Of a DNA stretch of 64,000 bases, positions 49,206 to 60,073 are shown one piece after another (positions within the stretch are counted from its first letter, which is position 1; each line of letters begins with the position of its first letter). A program made the translations under genes and the position numbers. The notes below the pieces were generated by a model that was not told the DNA's origin, did not search any database, and worked only from the letters and a program-made list of their open reading frames with translations. The DNA lies in the NCBI GenBank assembly GCA_001695595.3, contig MBPM02000001.1:186001-250000 (forward strand), read 5' to 3'. This stretch comes from Plasmopara viticola (lineage: Eukaryota; Oomycota; Peronosporomycetes; Peronosporales; Peronosporaceae).

Positions 49206-50820
49206 TGAAGCTTGATTATTCGCTAACAAAATTTAATAGCGTCTTCGCGTTCACCTCCATAAAGATACCAGAGCCTTCGAAGCCTTCTATTTTTGTTTCG
49301 GGCGTGAACGCTCAGGCTCTCTATTTGAAGAAGCTGTTCGCACATCTGAGGTACAAAAATGACTCTTCAAAGCCATGGTGTGCGGGATCTGGTGACTGGT
49401 ACCTAAGACATTGTCTTTCCAATAGATTTAAAGCCAGAAAAAGCTTAAGACACGGTATGCCCACGATCAAACCAATATTGTTGCAATTACCAAATTCCAA
49501 AGCCAGATCTATCTAGACTCTTGGAGCGTCTAGACCAGCCTTTCAAGACTTAAAAAAAGACTGACTAAATTTTGTTGCTCTCGCTGAAAGCATCAGTCAG
49601 CTCTTTGTTAATTAACAGCAATCGTTTGCCGCGATTTTTCCAGTCTCGATAGAGAAACAAGCATTTAACTGGTGCTGGCTACTTTTACAAAAGCTGTCAA
49701 ATTTTAGGAGCTAAGCCCCATGTATGTGTACCAATAACGCACTAATCGTGAGGCTTTCAATCTTGACTAGTAGAACGACCCGACCCTAATGAAGACCAGT
49801 GTTTTCTTCATATTTTTAGGATTGCTGCTAACAGTAAAGTTTAAACTTCTAGAGCTAAGACGTAGTCAAACCTCGTTATCTTCTTTCGGGATGGACACGA
49901 ATCATGTGCCATTGCTAATTGTAGCCAGCACAAGTACTATATGTTGCTTTATTCGGCAAAGCTTATAAGATTGGGATTGGGCCCAAGTCAGCGGTTATTT
50001 AGAAATTGCCGAAAAGATGGTGCTCTTAGCTGCACCTCCATGTGTTCCCAGATCACAAAATCCTTCTATAAAGTGCTGCAAAGAATAAATGCTCAGCTGT
50101 TCGCTCTGATTGCGAGCGACAAATGTAGCTGATCATTCAACTTCATTTCAGTGGCTATCTTAGCCGTCCTAAACCACACACAAAAAATTGTGGTTTTGAT
50201 ACTGAATAAAAAAAATAGCTTCGTCGAATACCTAAAGTAGCGGCTAATGGAGTCCGTGCTGCACGATGTCAGGCATCAAATCTGCTCGCAGAGCTCGAGA
50301 TTCGTGATGCGATTTGACTGATTGGCACTTAAGGACTGCAAATGCATCCTTGTTCTCAGATTCATAGGCGCTAGCAAGTCTTTCGAGTAGTGCAGTACAA
50401 TAGTGTGGGCGTAGAATCTACTACAAACGGCTGTTTGATGTGACGGATTGAAACAGCACTTTGCACACAGGAGGTATATAGGAATACTTACGACCTCTCG
50501 CTAAACGAACGCTCACACACCCCGATCACATTGCGCTTCAAAAGATCGTTTTTCTTACAATTTTTACCTACACTTCGCACATTTGAAGCTGCTCCACAAA
50601 GTACTGAGTCTCGTCCATCCACTTGTAAACCTATATTGTCGAATCTTTCCGAAGAGCAATTTGATTGGTGAATAAAGCTCTAACTGGGTTATATCCGTAA
50701 CGCTATCTGCGGCTAATGCTTGGTAAAAACATGAAAAGTGTAGTTACTGTCAGTGGGGACGGTTCATCACGGAGATCGATCACGACTGTCGCTGATGTAA
50801 AGATGAGAGCACGGAATATG

Positions 50821-50895
50821 ATTCTGCGATTTAGGCAGGATATTAATTCTACGATTTAGCCAGGATATTGATTCTACGATTTAGGCAGGATACAT
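50821..50895. repeat. 25-bp tandem repeat, three units
   Basis: Three 25-bp units start at 50,821, 50,846 and 50,871, each ATTCT[A/G]CGATTTAG followed by CAGGATA. The units differ by one to a few bases. There is no coding context. Confidence 0.9.
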
Positions 50896-51569
50896 TTTAG
50901 AATATCTCAGTATACAAACCGGTATAGATGGCTCACTTCCCCCCTTTAGTTTATATTTGTTGATTGGCAATATAAAACTTTCAACATTCAGTGTTGCGCT
51001 AAAATCAAGAAGAGCACATTGGATTGAAGTATTTAAAGAGCTTATTAAGCTTTTGAACTTAGCACTCGACGCAGCTCTGCGACAGTGCGAATGCTTCGTG
51101 CATCAATCGTGCTAGCGCGAATACGAGCACTGTCTGACCCATCCACCGATTGTAAATGTAATTGCTTGGTAGTGGATAGCGAGCAGCAGAAGGCGAGTTA
51201 GTACTGTTTCCACCGCCTGACATACTCTGCAGGAAAAAGACTCTGGATCGAACGACGACGATGCGAGCGTCTGAGTCTTTTTCCTTAAAACAGAATGGTC
51301 GCTAAATTTCATCGAGCTTTAAAAGCGTACAGACAGCATGCTATCCTGCAACTGCATCTCTCCACTTAGCTTGTCAAAGTTGCTGCCTTTAAAGTACTGC
51401 AGCGATGCCCACTACTTTCCTGTTGCTACGATCGTTCTTATAATTAGTACTAAAAACTTTCAATTGAATTCATATTTTCGCAAAGTAGACTCTTATTCAT
51501 ATACATTTGCCTGCTTGTGAAGCCAGCCACCGCGTCATCATTATATTTGGCTAAGCTCTGAGTCCATCC

Positions 51570-52409
51570 CTAGCTCGACGTAACTTCTTCGATGAGCAAA
51601 GGAAGAAACTCGGCAGTCCCAAGGCTATACTCACGATGGCCAATCACACGGAGTAGCGCAGCACCAAAAACGCTGTGGGAGACAACACCTACACTCTGCA
51701 CTGACATGTTGTGAAAGATAAGATTTAGAAACGCGGCTGCGCGAGTCTCTATCTCGGCTTCAGTCTCACGATGATTAGGAGTCCACCACGGATCTGCATC
51801 GGACTCGAAACCGCTAAACTTTAGAAGCGGGTACTGCAGTTTCTTTTCAGAAATGTTGCGCCGCTCATCACAAGTGTGAACACACAGCACTTCCCGTGGC
51901 AATTCTAATGATGTAGGATTGATGCTGGCACTTTGGTTCTGATACGCGACGGTAAACGTTTTTAATGCACGTTCCAGCGGCGAAACAAGTACATGGTCGA
52001 AAAGCAAGCCCTCGTCAAATTCACCGTTCAGTGTTATTGACGCTTTTTCGGCTTGCCGAATACCAAGAGCTGTCAGGGGTGCATCCAAGTATTCCGGTAG
52101 TTTGCAGTAATAGGCGTCCCACGCGTCACTGCCGTACTTGTTAATAGCGGCGTTGTGTATGCCTTCGCCGTGGCGCAAAAAGACCACAAGCTTTAGTTGA
52201 GCGCCTTCAGATTGCTTAGTGGATATTACTGTTTGCACATCGTGCCATGTTTTCCCATCTATAAGACCCATTCGAGGAGGGTAAGAAGCTGGTACAGGTT
52301 GGTTAGGTTGGCCTTGAAGGAAATACCCTGGGAAATAGCGAAAGCGAGATGACGTTGATAGTTGACTTTGACTTAATAGAAGCAGCGCCCAGAAGATTAT
52401 TAGAGACAT
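51570..52409 (-). CDS. Secreted histidine phosphatase (phosphoglycerate-mutase-like), paralogue 1
   Basis: This is a single-exon, 279-residue member of the histidine phosphatase superfamily. Such enzymes form a phospho-histidine intermediate and hydrolyse or transfer phosphate; substrates vary and cannot be read from sequence. The catalytic motif is VVFLRHGEGIHN (~residue 77), and the second catalytic His is in GVVSHSVFG. Conserved DAPLTALG, VSPLERALKTF and PWWTPNHRETEAEIETRAAAF are present. It begins with a convincing signal peptide (MSLIIFWALLLLSQSQLSTSS), so it is probably secreted or lysosomal. The neighbour at 52,670 is a tandem paralogue in the same orientation, sharing the MGL[IV]DGK.W.DV block after the N-terminus. 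Confidence 0.9.
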   Translation of the reverse strand: MSLIIFWALLLLSQSQLSTSSRFRYFPGYFLQGQPNQPVPASYPPRMGLIDGKTWHDVQTVISTKQSEGAQLKLVVFLRHGEGIHNAAINKYGSDAWDAYYCKLPEYLDAPLTALGIRQAEKASITLNGEFDEGLLFDHVLVSPLERALKTFTVAYQNQSASINPTSLELPREVLCVHTCDERRNISEKKLQYPLLKFSGFESDADPWWTPNHRETEAEIETRAAAFLNLIFHNMSVQSVGVVSHSVFGAALLRVIGHREYSLGTAEFLPLLIEEVTSS

Positions 52410-52669
52410 CGAGCGAGTGTCATTGCCGCGATGAGTCGAATTGTGATACCGAGGACAAGATTTTGGAGTCGAAGTTGAAGCTTATATGGTTAGCAACTTC
52501 TGGGCACGCACATGATAGGTGGCAAAAGACCAATTGATGGAACGCCAATGCCATCCATCCTGTACGTTAGTACCGAAATTTTAGGTCATCTCCATATTAA
52601 TTTCTTTACAATGATAACTGTTAATGACGAAGGGAAAACCGTAGCAACAAATTAAACAATTAGTGCATT

Positions 52670-53500
52670 TCAATGCAGCTCCACCTCGGCCGCATCTGTA
52701 ATTAACAATGGAATGAATTCCGCGTTCCTTGGCCGGTAGTAGTGGTGACCTACGGCTGCAAAACACCCACGACTGAAGCCACTGTGCGAGACGACAAGCA
52801 CACAGCGCTCAGAGGCTTTGTCGAACAATTCGTTCAGAAATTCGGCAGCGCGCTTGGCAATCTCATCGGCGGTTTCGCGGTGGTCGGGTTGCCACCACGT
52901 GTCATTTTCGCTGGCCACGCGACTAAAGTCCAATTGCGGGTATGCGGTTTGTTTAGGAGCCAAGAGTTTGCGACGATCACAGTTGACGACCCCCAGCGTC
53001 TCGCGCGCGAGCTCTACAACATACACGGGAATATCCCGCAAGCGAGCAAACACCCGATCGTACGTTTGCAATGTGCGGTCCAGAGGGGATACGTATACGC
53101 TTTGCAGCTTGAGGCCACATTTGGCAACCTGATGTTCGAGAATCAAAGCGGCCGAATCTGCTTGATCCTTGCCGCGGGTCGTGAGTGGGGCATCGATGAA
53201 CTCGGGACGCATTTCGTACTTTTCTTTCCACAATTTGCTGCCCACACGAGCCTTAGTGGCGTTATGTGTGGCTTCTCCGTGGCGCAGCAAAATTACCAGC
53301 TTGATGCGGCTTCCAGGATGCGTGAGCTCAAATTGATCCATGAACTCGTTAACATCTGGCCAAGCCTTGCCGTCAACCAACCCCATACGCATGGGTGGGT
53401 CTCCCGTTTCGTCCACGGGATCGTTCGAGACGCTCATACAGAAGAAACCAGGCACGCAGCGCAGACGCTTGGACACGGGTGACGACGGTGAGGCTGGCAT
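52670..53500 (-). CDS. Histidine phosphatase (phosphoglycerate-mutase-like), paralogue 2
   Basis: This is a single-exon, 276-residue tandem paralogue of the gene at 51,570, with 260 bp between them. It has VILLRHGEATHN (~residue 75), DAPLTTRG, VSPLDRTLQTYDRVF, WWQPDHRETADEIAKRAAEF and LVVSHSGFSRG, so all catalytic positions are kept. Unlike its neighbour it starts MPASPSSPVSKRLR with no signal peptide and is presumably cytosolic. An upstream exon supplying a leader is not visible. Its more G+C-rich codon use leaves a long open frame on the opposite strand (52,742-53,482), which I regard as a shadow. Whether it acts on a glycolytic intermediate or another phosphate ester is unknown. Confidence 0.9.
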   Translation of the reverse strand: MPASPSSPVSKRLRCVPGFFCMSVSNDPVDETGDPPMRMGLVDGKAWPDVNEFMDQFELTHPGSRIKLVILLRHGEATHNATKARVGSKLWKEKYEMRPEFIDAPLTTRGKDQADSAALILEHQVAKCGLKLQSVYVSPLDRTLQTYDRVFARLRDIPVYVVELARETLGVVNCDRRKLLAPKQTAYPQLDFSRVASENDTWWQPDHRETADEIAKRAAEFLNELFDKASERCVLVVSHSGFSRGCFAAVGHHYYRPRNAEFIPLLITDAAEVELH

Positions 53501-54558
53501 TATTTTCTTCTGCCAGACGACCGTTCGATTGCAAGATGCCGACTTTCTGGCGCTTCTATTGATATTAATACCAGTTATGCGTATGACGAATGTGACATTA
53601 GAAAATCTATTTCACTTGATTGTGTTCAAAATACATTCAGCTACGCGCTATTACTATAATCAGCTATTCTTTTCAATACTAACATAAAAAGGACATTTTA
53701 GCGGATTATCTTACCCAAGTCGCTTGACGAGTCCATGAATTTATCGGCTACGCAGCTAAACTATACGCTTAAGACCAATTAAATTGAATGAACCAGGTGT
53801 GACCTAAGTATCTATCGAACTTTTATATCTGTAGAGTACCAACCAAAAAAATCATTCAGGAGTTGGCAGTGAGAATAGGCATGAGCTGGAAACGAGACAA
53901 GTGGCTGGTGCAACGCGCTGTTACGTATACACGAGAGTAGAACATGAAAATGTATCAACTATGAATAGTCGACACCACGAGAGAGAAGCGACAATTTTTG
54001 CATATGTATTTAGCCGAAACAGGCATAAATGCTCTTCGAAAAGGTTGGGGTGACGCCCTCCTTCCAAGCGCGGGGGCTAAATGCTCGCGCGCTTCGGGCA
54101 GGTGCTCTCGGGCATCTGCAGGTCTCTAACTAGTCTCACCCTCGACGCGACGGTCTCCAGCACCGGGCGCCACCTGGGCTCTTACCAAGTCAGAGCTAAA
54201 CAAAATAATGGAAGACTCTCACGACCTCGGTGCTGGCTGCACTGCCCGCCGAACGAGACCCGACGTATGCGGACACCACTCTATGCCGTGGACTAGTCAG
54301 ACTGAGCCTAGCACGTGCATAACTTCGCAACGCGATCACGTAATACATTACATTACAAGCATAAATGCAACCTACTCATATCCTGCCATTTTTGCGATCT
54401 TTGTGCTTTAACCGTTTCAAAATTTGACGTTCTGTCAATGACTGTAATTGACGTGACGTACTGGTTACCTCCTTCTCACTACTTCCTTCTGCGAATTAGT
54501 AAGTCGCGCCAGACTGACACACTTCATTTGCTACAAACTATAATCGCTGCAGGCACGG

Positions 54559-54580
54559 TAATATATATATATATATATAT
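54559..54580. repeat. TA dinucleotide microsatellite
   Basis: Eleven uninterrupted TA units. It may vary in length between isolates. Confidence 0.95.
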
Positions 54581-54778
54581 GAAGCAGTGATCTGGTGTGA
54601 GACCCACGTGAAATATTTGACAATACAGCATGCTATCACGCCCTCGTTAGAAATCAAATTACCCTTAAAAGAGGTGAAAATTAAAAGATCAGGATTTTGC
54701 TGACAATATTAAGATGTAGGGTGCATAACGATGGCAACAACGGGTCCGAGTATCCGCGTAAAGGCAATGCCTTTCTCA

Positions 54779-54884
54779 ATAAAAAAGTGGCCGCTCACCT
54801 CTCTTTTTTATTGCGTTGCACGTCATGCGGTATAAAAAAGTGGTCGCTCACCTTTCTTTTTTATTGCGTTGCACGTCATGCGGT
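54779..54884. repeat. 53-bp tandem duplication
   Basis: Units 54,779-54,831 and 54,832-54,884 share ATAAAAAAGTGG, CGCTCACCT and TTGCGTTGCACGTCATGCGG and differ at two positions. It is a recent duplication in non-coding DNA. Confidence 0.9.
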
Positions 54885-55094
54885 AGAAGGAGATAGAGCG
54901 CAAAAATTTGGCTTTGAAAGCAACGAAAATCGCGGATAAGAAGGCAACGCTAAAGGCAGGCCGTGGAAAACTTCGGCAGAAAATATAAACGCGGTAAAGC
55001 TCCAAATAAGAAGAGCTGGCTGCTCTCAAAAAGTAATAGACTGCTCTGCACCATGGCCTTCACCAACCGGGTAATAGATTCTTTCTTGTCGCGC

Positions 55095-55160
55095 TCGTTG
55101 CCTAAAGTCTAAGTGGTAACATTATGAAAATGATGTTACCACTTAGACTTTAGGCAACGA
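55095..55160. repeat. Perfect hairpin, 28-bp arms with 10-nt loop
   Basis: Arms 55,095-55,122 and 55,133-55,160 are exact reverse complements, beginning TCGTTGCCTAAAGTC and ending GACTTTAGGCAACGA. No gene overlaps it. Confidence 0.95.
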
Positions 55161-56629
55161 AAAATAGTTAATGTTCGGCAGTAAGCGAGCCGCGCAACTT
55201 ATCGCCGACAACTGTAGCGCTTTTAGACCCCACTGGGATTACATTCAGTTTTTTTTATTCTCAGTCTCAATGTTTGTTGTGTCGTGTGTTTACATACCGT
55301 GAGACTTCTCTGCTTCAACGGACGAAGTCTTTTAGATTCACCCTGACTTGTGAGCTCGTCGTACTGTTGGAGACCAAAAGTACATTAAACGTGGCACTCA
55401 AAGCTGTTTTTTCGTCGGTCTCATCATCGTTTGACTTTATAGCCGTTTGACTTGGCGACCAATCAGCTTGTTATATACCAAAACACTCTTAATTCTCTTT
55501 GTCGAGCCCAATATTGGGCGCAGGTGTTGATGCGCTCCACGTGGTAGCGGAAGTGATGCCTCCTTAGCATTGACAGCCTTTTGGCAAGCAACCAAATAGG
55601 TGTCACCGCCTGTGGCACAAGAGCAGCATTCTTGGTATAATTATTGTATGATGAGTGCTAAATATTAAAATATTAATTACGACTTAGCCCTCTCCAGTCT
55701 AATGTGATTCAAGTTTTAGAATCGATATATAATGGCTGCATACTTGAAAGCTGGCGTCTCATTACAACGAAATCATGACTAATGGTAGCCAACAAGCCTT
55801 GCCAGTCGTAATGTAATATTTTGAGATACAAAATCTAAAAAAATGACATGTTCTTGATAGCGGTCGCATTTAGTCAAATAGTACAAACGAAAGGAAAACA
55901 TATCGCACACTATTACCTGAATGTTTTTTAATGAAGTGGATAAGTTAGTCTATGACCGAAAAATAAGAAAAATGGTAAAAAAGCATGACAAGGACTCAAA
56001 GCTCAGTAGTTCACTTTTGCTTTGCGCAATTGTCTGTGCGATTAGCACGTTGCACAAGCTGTGTTACCCTGTTCATGACGTGTAGTATTACGATAAGTGA
56101 CATTATCTATCAGAATTTATTCTCCATGATCAATAAAGTTTTGGGCAGACGGCATACCCGAAAGACGAGAGTGGACATATAGCCAATAAGGCAAAACCGA
56201 TTGTTGAAGGATTGCTTTGATGACGTTGTTACATACATTGAACATGTCCACGAGTACATTTGCACGCTTATGTGAAACATGGTAGTTTTGTTTATTTTCT
56301 GCAGTACATGTGCTTGGAAGAATGGCTGTCGCTCGGAATGTTTCTCTTGCTCGAGGCAGATGTACGTGCATCCTTCTGATTGCTTTAAAAATATAGTTGA
56401 TTGACCATGATTTGCCATGTTAGTAATTCGTGCTTAAAATTATGTCGGATCGGCATAACATTCTGACATAAAGGTTGTCAAACTGTGTTTTAACCTTTAA
56501 AGACTTAGATTTCTGATGTTTCATTTAACCGATCCCGGCAAATTCCGAGATTTCGATGTTGACGCAAAAAACCCGCAATCAAGCATATGATAATCCTTTT
56601 TAGAGCGCTGAGACGCTGTAGGACCGAAG

Positions 56630-56694
56630 ATACGTCCTTATAATCTCTCTAAAGCATGCGTTTGTGTATAGTTGGAGAGATTATAAGGACGTAT
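56630..56694. repeat. Perfect hairpin, 20-bp arms with 25-nt loop
   Basis: Arms 56,630-56,649 and 56,675-56,694 (ATACGTCCTTATAATCTCTC and its complement) pair exactly. It lies just upstream of the 99-bp repeat array. Confidence 0.93.
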
Positions 56695-56862
56695 AAAAAG
56701 TAAGTGGATCGAGCCAAAGCAGCAAGCAACACGTGTAGTTCTAGCATTCACAAATTATCCACACCAGGTATTCGCAATCCAGTGCCGACGATAGTTACTC
56801 CCGTTCCGCTAATTCCAATTCTTGTTGTGAAAGGGAAGGCACTCGAGTGTGCACGTCTAGAA

Positions 56863-57110
56863 AGGACGTATCTAAGGCCGTACAGCGTCTCAGCGTTTCG
56901 AAAGAGTGAATATACGCTTAGTTGTAAATCCACTACGTCGGTGCACGCCTTGAGAGATAGCAGGACAAATCTAAGGCCGTACAGCGTCTAAGCGGTTCAA
57001 AAAGAGTGAATATACGCTTAGTTGTTATTCCACGACGTCGGCGCACGTATTGAGAGATAGCAGGACGAATCTTTGGTCTCAGCGCTTCCAAAGAGGACAA
57101 AAACGCTTAG
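56863..57110 (+). repeat. 99-bp (33-codon) tandem repeat, two units plus a degenerate third
   Basis: CTAAGGCCGTACAGCGTCT starts units at 56,872 and 56,971, and a shortened third unit begins near 57,070. Each full unit continues with AGTGAATATACGCTTAGTTGT and GAGAGATAGCAGGAC. In one frame it reads as a 33-residue repeat (LRPYSV..F.KSEYTLSC), broken by a stop in the second unit. The unit is recognisably related to the array at 1,241-1,420, which lies in a gag-like context. Confidence 0.8.
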
Positions 57111-58289
57111 GTGTGGCTCCATTGCGCTACAAAAAAGATAAATAAGTGTCCCTATCTCCAAAAAATAAGCAAGAAGATTTTTAAAAATACCCTTGTCAGG
57201 CGCTAAAACTTTGGATTTGGGCGCTCACCCTACGAATATGAAACGCCTAGGTGACTGCAGTGACCTTATGATGAAAAAAGTGTTCCGATCTCCAAAATAC
57301 GATCTCCAACAGAAAACACAACTTTTGGCTATGTACCTCCAACCACCCATAGCATGTAAGCACAACTCGAAACCCCTTTTCGAAGGATGAACAAATATGA
57401 ATTGGACCGTTGTCCGGAAGCATTTATGAGAAAATTAGCGCTGATCTACCGTAGTCTTATCCAATCCTTCACGACAATGATGCAAAATTTCAAGATGGCA
57501 TTGACGTTGACATCGGCCTTGACCAAGACATTACCGTCAGGATTGACTGTTCTTAGTTGCTGCAAAAGATCAGTAAGCTAGGAGCTTGTTAGATTTTTCC
57601 GTGCTATCAAAGTTGACCGCTGCAGGACTTATGGGGGGTGCCATTTGCGTAGTCGACGTGGCTGCGATATGTTCAGCAGGGGTTTCCGACTCCCTCTTGC
57701 AGAATAACATCGCCCGTACTTTTTTGGGGTCGCAAAATAGCTTCAACAGCCTCAAACTGCGATGGGCTGCGCTGTGTTGATGTCTGCATCCCCCCAAAGA
57801 ACCGAGGACGGCCACGACTACGATGAATAGCAGGATGGCGGATTGTCGCAGCCGGTAAAGTCGCTATTTGACTCAAAATGATACTCTGATGATGATCCCC
57901 AGCCACCGTTTACTCGTCACGTAGTCTTTTGAGGGCATTGTCGATTGATTGTGTTGTTTCTGCTGCTAGTGCTGCCACAGAATGTCTGCGAAACCACCAA
58001 GAATGATGGATAACTTCTTTGGCAAGCAAAATTGAAGCGTTCTTTGCGGCCGAAAATGAACGCCGACAAGAATGTTTATAATAAAAAATAATTATACACT
58101 GGCAGCCATCAATTTCATCATCCTTGGTGGGCAATCGCAATCTGAACTGCCGCTACACAAATTTTAGCGCGGCAAGCGGACCGCTACTTTGCCAATAACA
58201 GCTAAAAGGTTGGTTTTAAGGTCTTTAAAACTAGTCAGCAAGCACTTTCTGACAATCGAAGCCGGATTTGCGCAAACTGCGCATGACGA

Positions 58290-58960
58290 TCAAGCCGGCA
58301 GGCTAAAAAAGGTCTACAATTGACGCAGGGATCCACATTTCGATGACAGCGTGAGTTATCTCGAATTTGCACTTTGGGTGTCTACTCAAAGTGCAGCTTA
58401 TTATTGATATATGCATCTACACTATAGCCAGGTCTCTTCGCGATATGTCCAGACCTGGACAAGGAGGGTTGTACGCATGACAGCAAGTCGCTGATCGTCT
58501 TGGCGGTGTCGAATTCCTGTTCAAGCTTCTTGAATCCTACTATTGATGCGAAGGTCCTTCGCAGCTTTGCAAGATCCTTGGATATGTACCATCGACAAAT
58601 AAGGCACTAGGCATTGAAATACACGCATATAATGGCGTTCACGAGCCCCGATCCTCGATCGGTGACAAAAGATTGCCCGAGCACACGCGCGATCTGACGC
58701 AGTGTCCTTCGCTCAGTATCCTGACATAGAACAGTAAGAAAGTGGACGTTTGGGCCCAAGTAGTGATCCCCATTACGTGCATAAGGGGTGACCGAAATTG
58801 GGTGGTCTGATAAGCATAATCAATCACCCATATCTTTCCTGCGGTGTACTCGTTGCAAATGTCTTGTGCAAAGGTGACGCAATGAGAAGATGGATACGCC
58901 GTCTTTGTTCATGCGTACAATGAGGGGCGCTATTTGTACTCACAAGGCTGTCGAGCAAGG
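58290..58960 (-). pseudogene. MULE (Mutator-like) transposase relic
   Basis: Minus-strand translation gives WVIDYAYQTTQFRSPLMHVMGITT at 58,770-58,836. This corresponds to the D-x-TYKTN-x-x-x-MPLLHIVG block around the first catalytic Asp of MULE transposases. After a frameshift comes FVTDRGSGLVNAI (58,629-58,668), matching the second catalytic Asp (VTDRE.AL..AI), and then an R-W-x-I string like the usual C-x-W-H-I. Stops and frameshifts show that it is dead. Neither the N-terminal part nor terminal inverted repeats could be identified. Confidence 0.7.
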
Positions 58961-58980
58961 CAATTGAAGGTGAACGACCA

Positions 58981-59022
58981 GCGCTCAGCTTTCAGGTATG
59001 CGCGCTCAGCTTTCGGGTGTGC
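58981..59022. repeat. 21-bp tandem repeat
   Basis: Two 21-bp units (GCGCTCAGCTTTC followed by GGT and TGC) are followed by a partial third GCGCTCAC. They sit at the upstream edge of the MULE relic and might be subterminal repeats of that element. Confidence 0.8.
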
Positions 59023-59842
59023 GCGCTCACCTTGTCATCTCTTTTGACCTTTCATTGGCCGCAGTGAGCTATAAAAACTTAGAATTTGGCGTTTATGTTG
59101 TTGTAACCGCCAATCTTAAAAAGCAAAGAATTGTACTCCTGGTTCACAAGTCCAAAATGGGCACACTTTGCACGTAACTCCAACTTTTACAGCTCTCTAC
59201 TCTCCTTATTGAACGGCTTGGAAAACATTGAATGGCGCAAATTTAATTTTTTGGAGGCCGCTAGTGAAGCGACAGGTAATTTGACGCACGCAGAAGGGTT
59301 CATTTTGAGCATCAGAAAAACGCGCCGAGTGGAAAATCGTGAGTAAGGCTTTATTAAAACGGTCGTGCTGCAGTGTTCCTGCTCCAAGCTAGAATGTCTG
59401 TTAGACCCTGTTGCGCGTAAAGGTATCGAAACAAGCCGCGCAACAAGCTGTCTCTTTGGATGCACAAACAGTAGGCAAATTGTTGCGCAAAAGTACGAGT
59501 CTCACGAACCTATGTATCAGCGGTCAGCAAAGGCAACTGGTCAACACAATCACAAGCCTCGAGTCGTTTCTGCTGTCCATCCGCAAGGATGTTCCCTCAC
59601 TGCAGAGAACGTCAAGATTTCTTTTCAGCTCGCACAGGACGGGCTTAAACTTATTCGAAGTGTGGCAGCTACGTGTCACAGTCACTTCTCCAGATATTTG
59701 TTGAAAAGTATTTTCTTAACAGGTGCTGTGTGACAAAATGTCATAGCGTAGCCGGTGATATGCGCGATGACGATAGCAACTTTGAAAAATGCATGTCTAA
59801 AAAAGCCTATAATTTGCGAGCAAAACAATTCTTTGCGACAGT

Positions 59843-60044
59843 TACCCATGTTCATTCCAAACCCATGGGTATGGGTATTAATACCCAGCGTGGGACTCTG
59901 CTTGGTACTATACAGCTGGATTTTTGAATGCATACGCCTTACCTACCCATGCCCGTCTCCCTGTCACTGTCCAACAACACTCCCTAACAGGTCTGGACCC
60001 GCGTACCCACGCTCACTTTAAACCCATGGGCGGGTGTATGGGTA
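59843..60044. mobile_element. Possible small non-autonomous DNA element with GGGTA-rich inverted ends
   Basis: The two ends carry the same three motifs in mirrored order and orientation: TACCCAT, CCCATGGGT and AGCGTGGG, at 59,843, 59,862 and 59,887. Their complements are at 60,038, 60,022 and 60,006. The interior has further TACCC/GGGTA words. Such subterminal arrangements occur in hAT-type MITEs. The spacing differs between ends, and I see no clear 8-bp target duplication, so the class is uncertain. Confidence 0.4.
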
Positions 60045-60073
60045 CACATTGATGGAATTAGCTTGCAAGACTA

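Larger units (their letters stand above)
44703..51569. other. Gene-poor region
   Basis: Nearly 7 kb hold no gene I can support. Frames of 100-134 codons at about 45,416-45,820 and 49,196-49,516 show no family motif, and their start codons are doubtful. Small tandem repeats occur at 47,460 and 50,821 and a 20-bp palindrome at 49,186. Much of this is probably old transposon sequence decayed beyond recognition. Confidence 0.4.
53501..60073. other. Repeat-rich intergenic region
   Basis: I see no intact gene. Contents in order are a locally G+C-rich block at about 54,040-54,300, a TA microsatellite, a 53-bp tandem pair and hairpins at 55,095 and 56,630. Then come the 99-bp array at 56,863, a MULE transposase relic at 58,290-58,960, a 21-bp tandem pair at 58,981 and a GGGTA-rich inverted repeat ending about 30 bp before the RME-8 start. 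Overlapping frames on both strands at 57,570-58,140 and 59,131-59,930 carry no known motif. Confidence 0.5.

Noticed and set aside
52742..53482. A 246-codon open frame on the plus strand opposite histidine phosphatase paralogue 2
   Set aside because: It mirrors codon-position bias of the real gene on the other strand, has no domain pattern, and the minus-strand frame has clear catalytic motifs.
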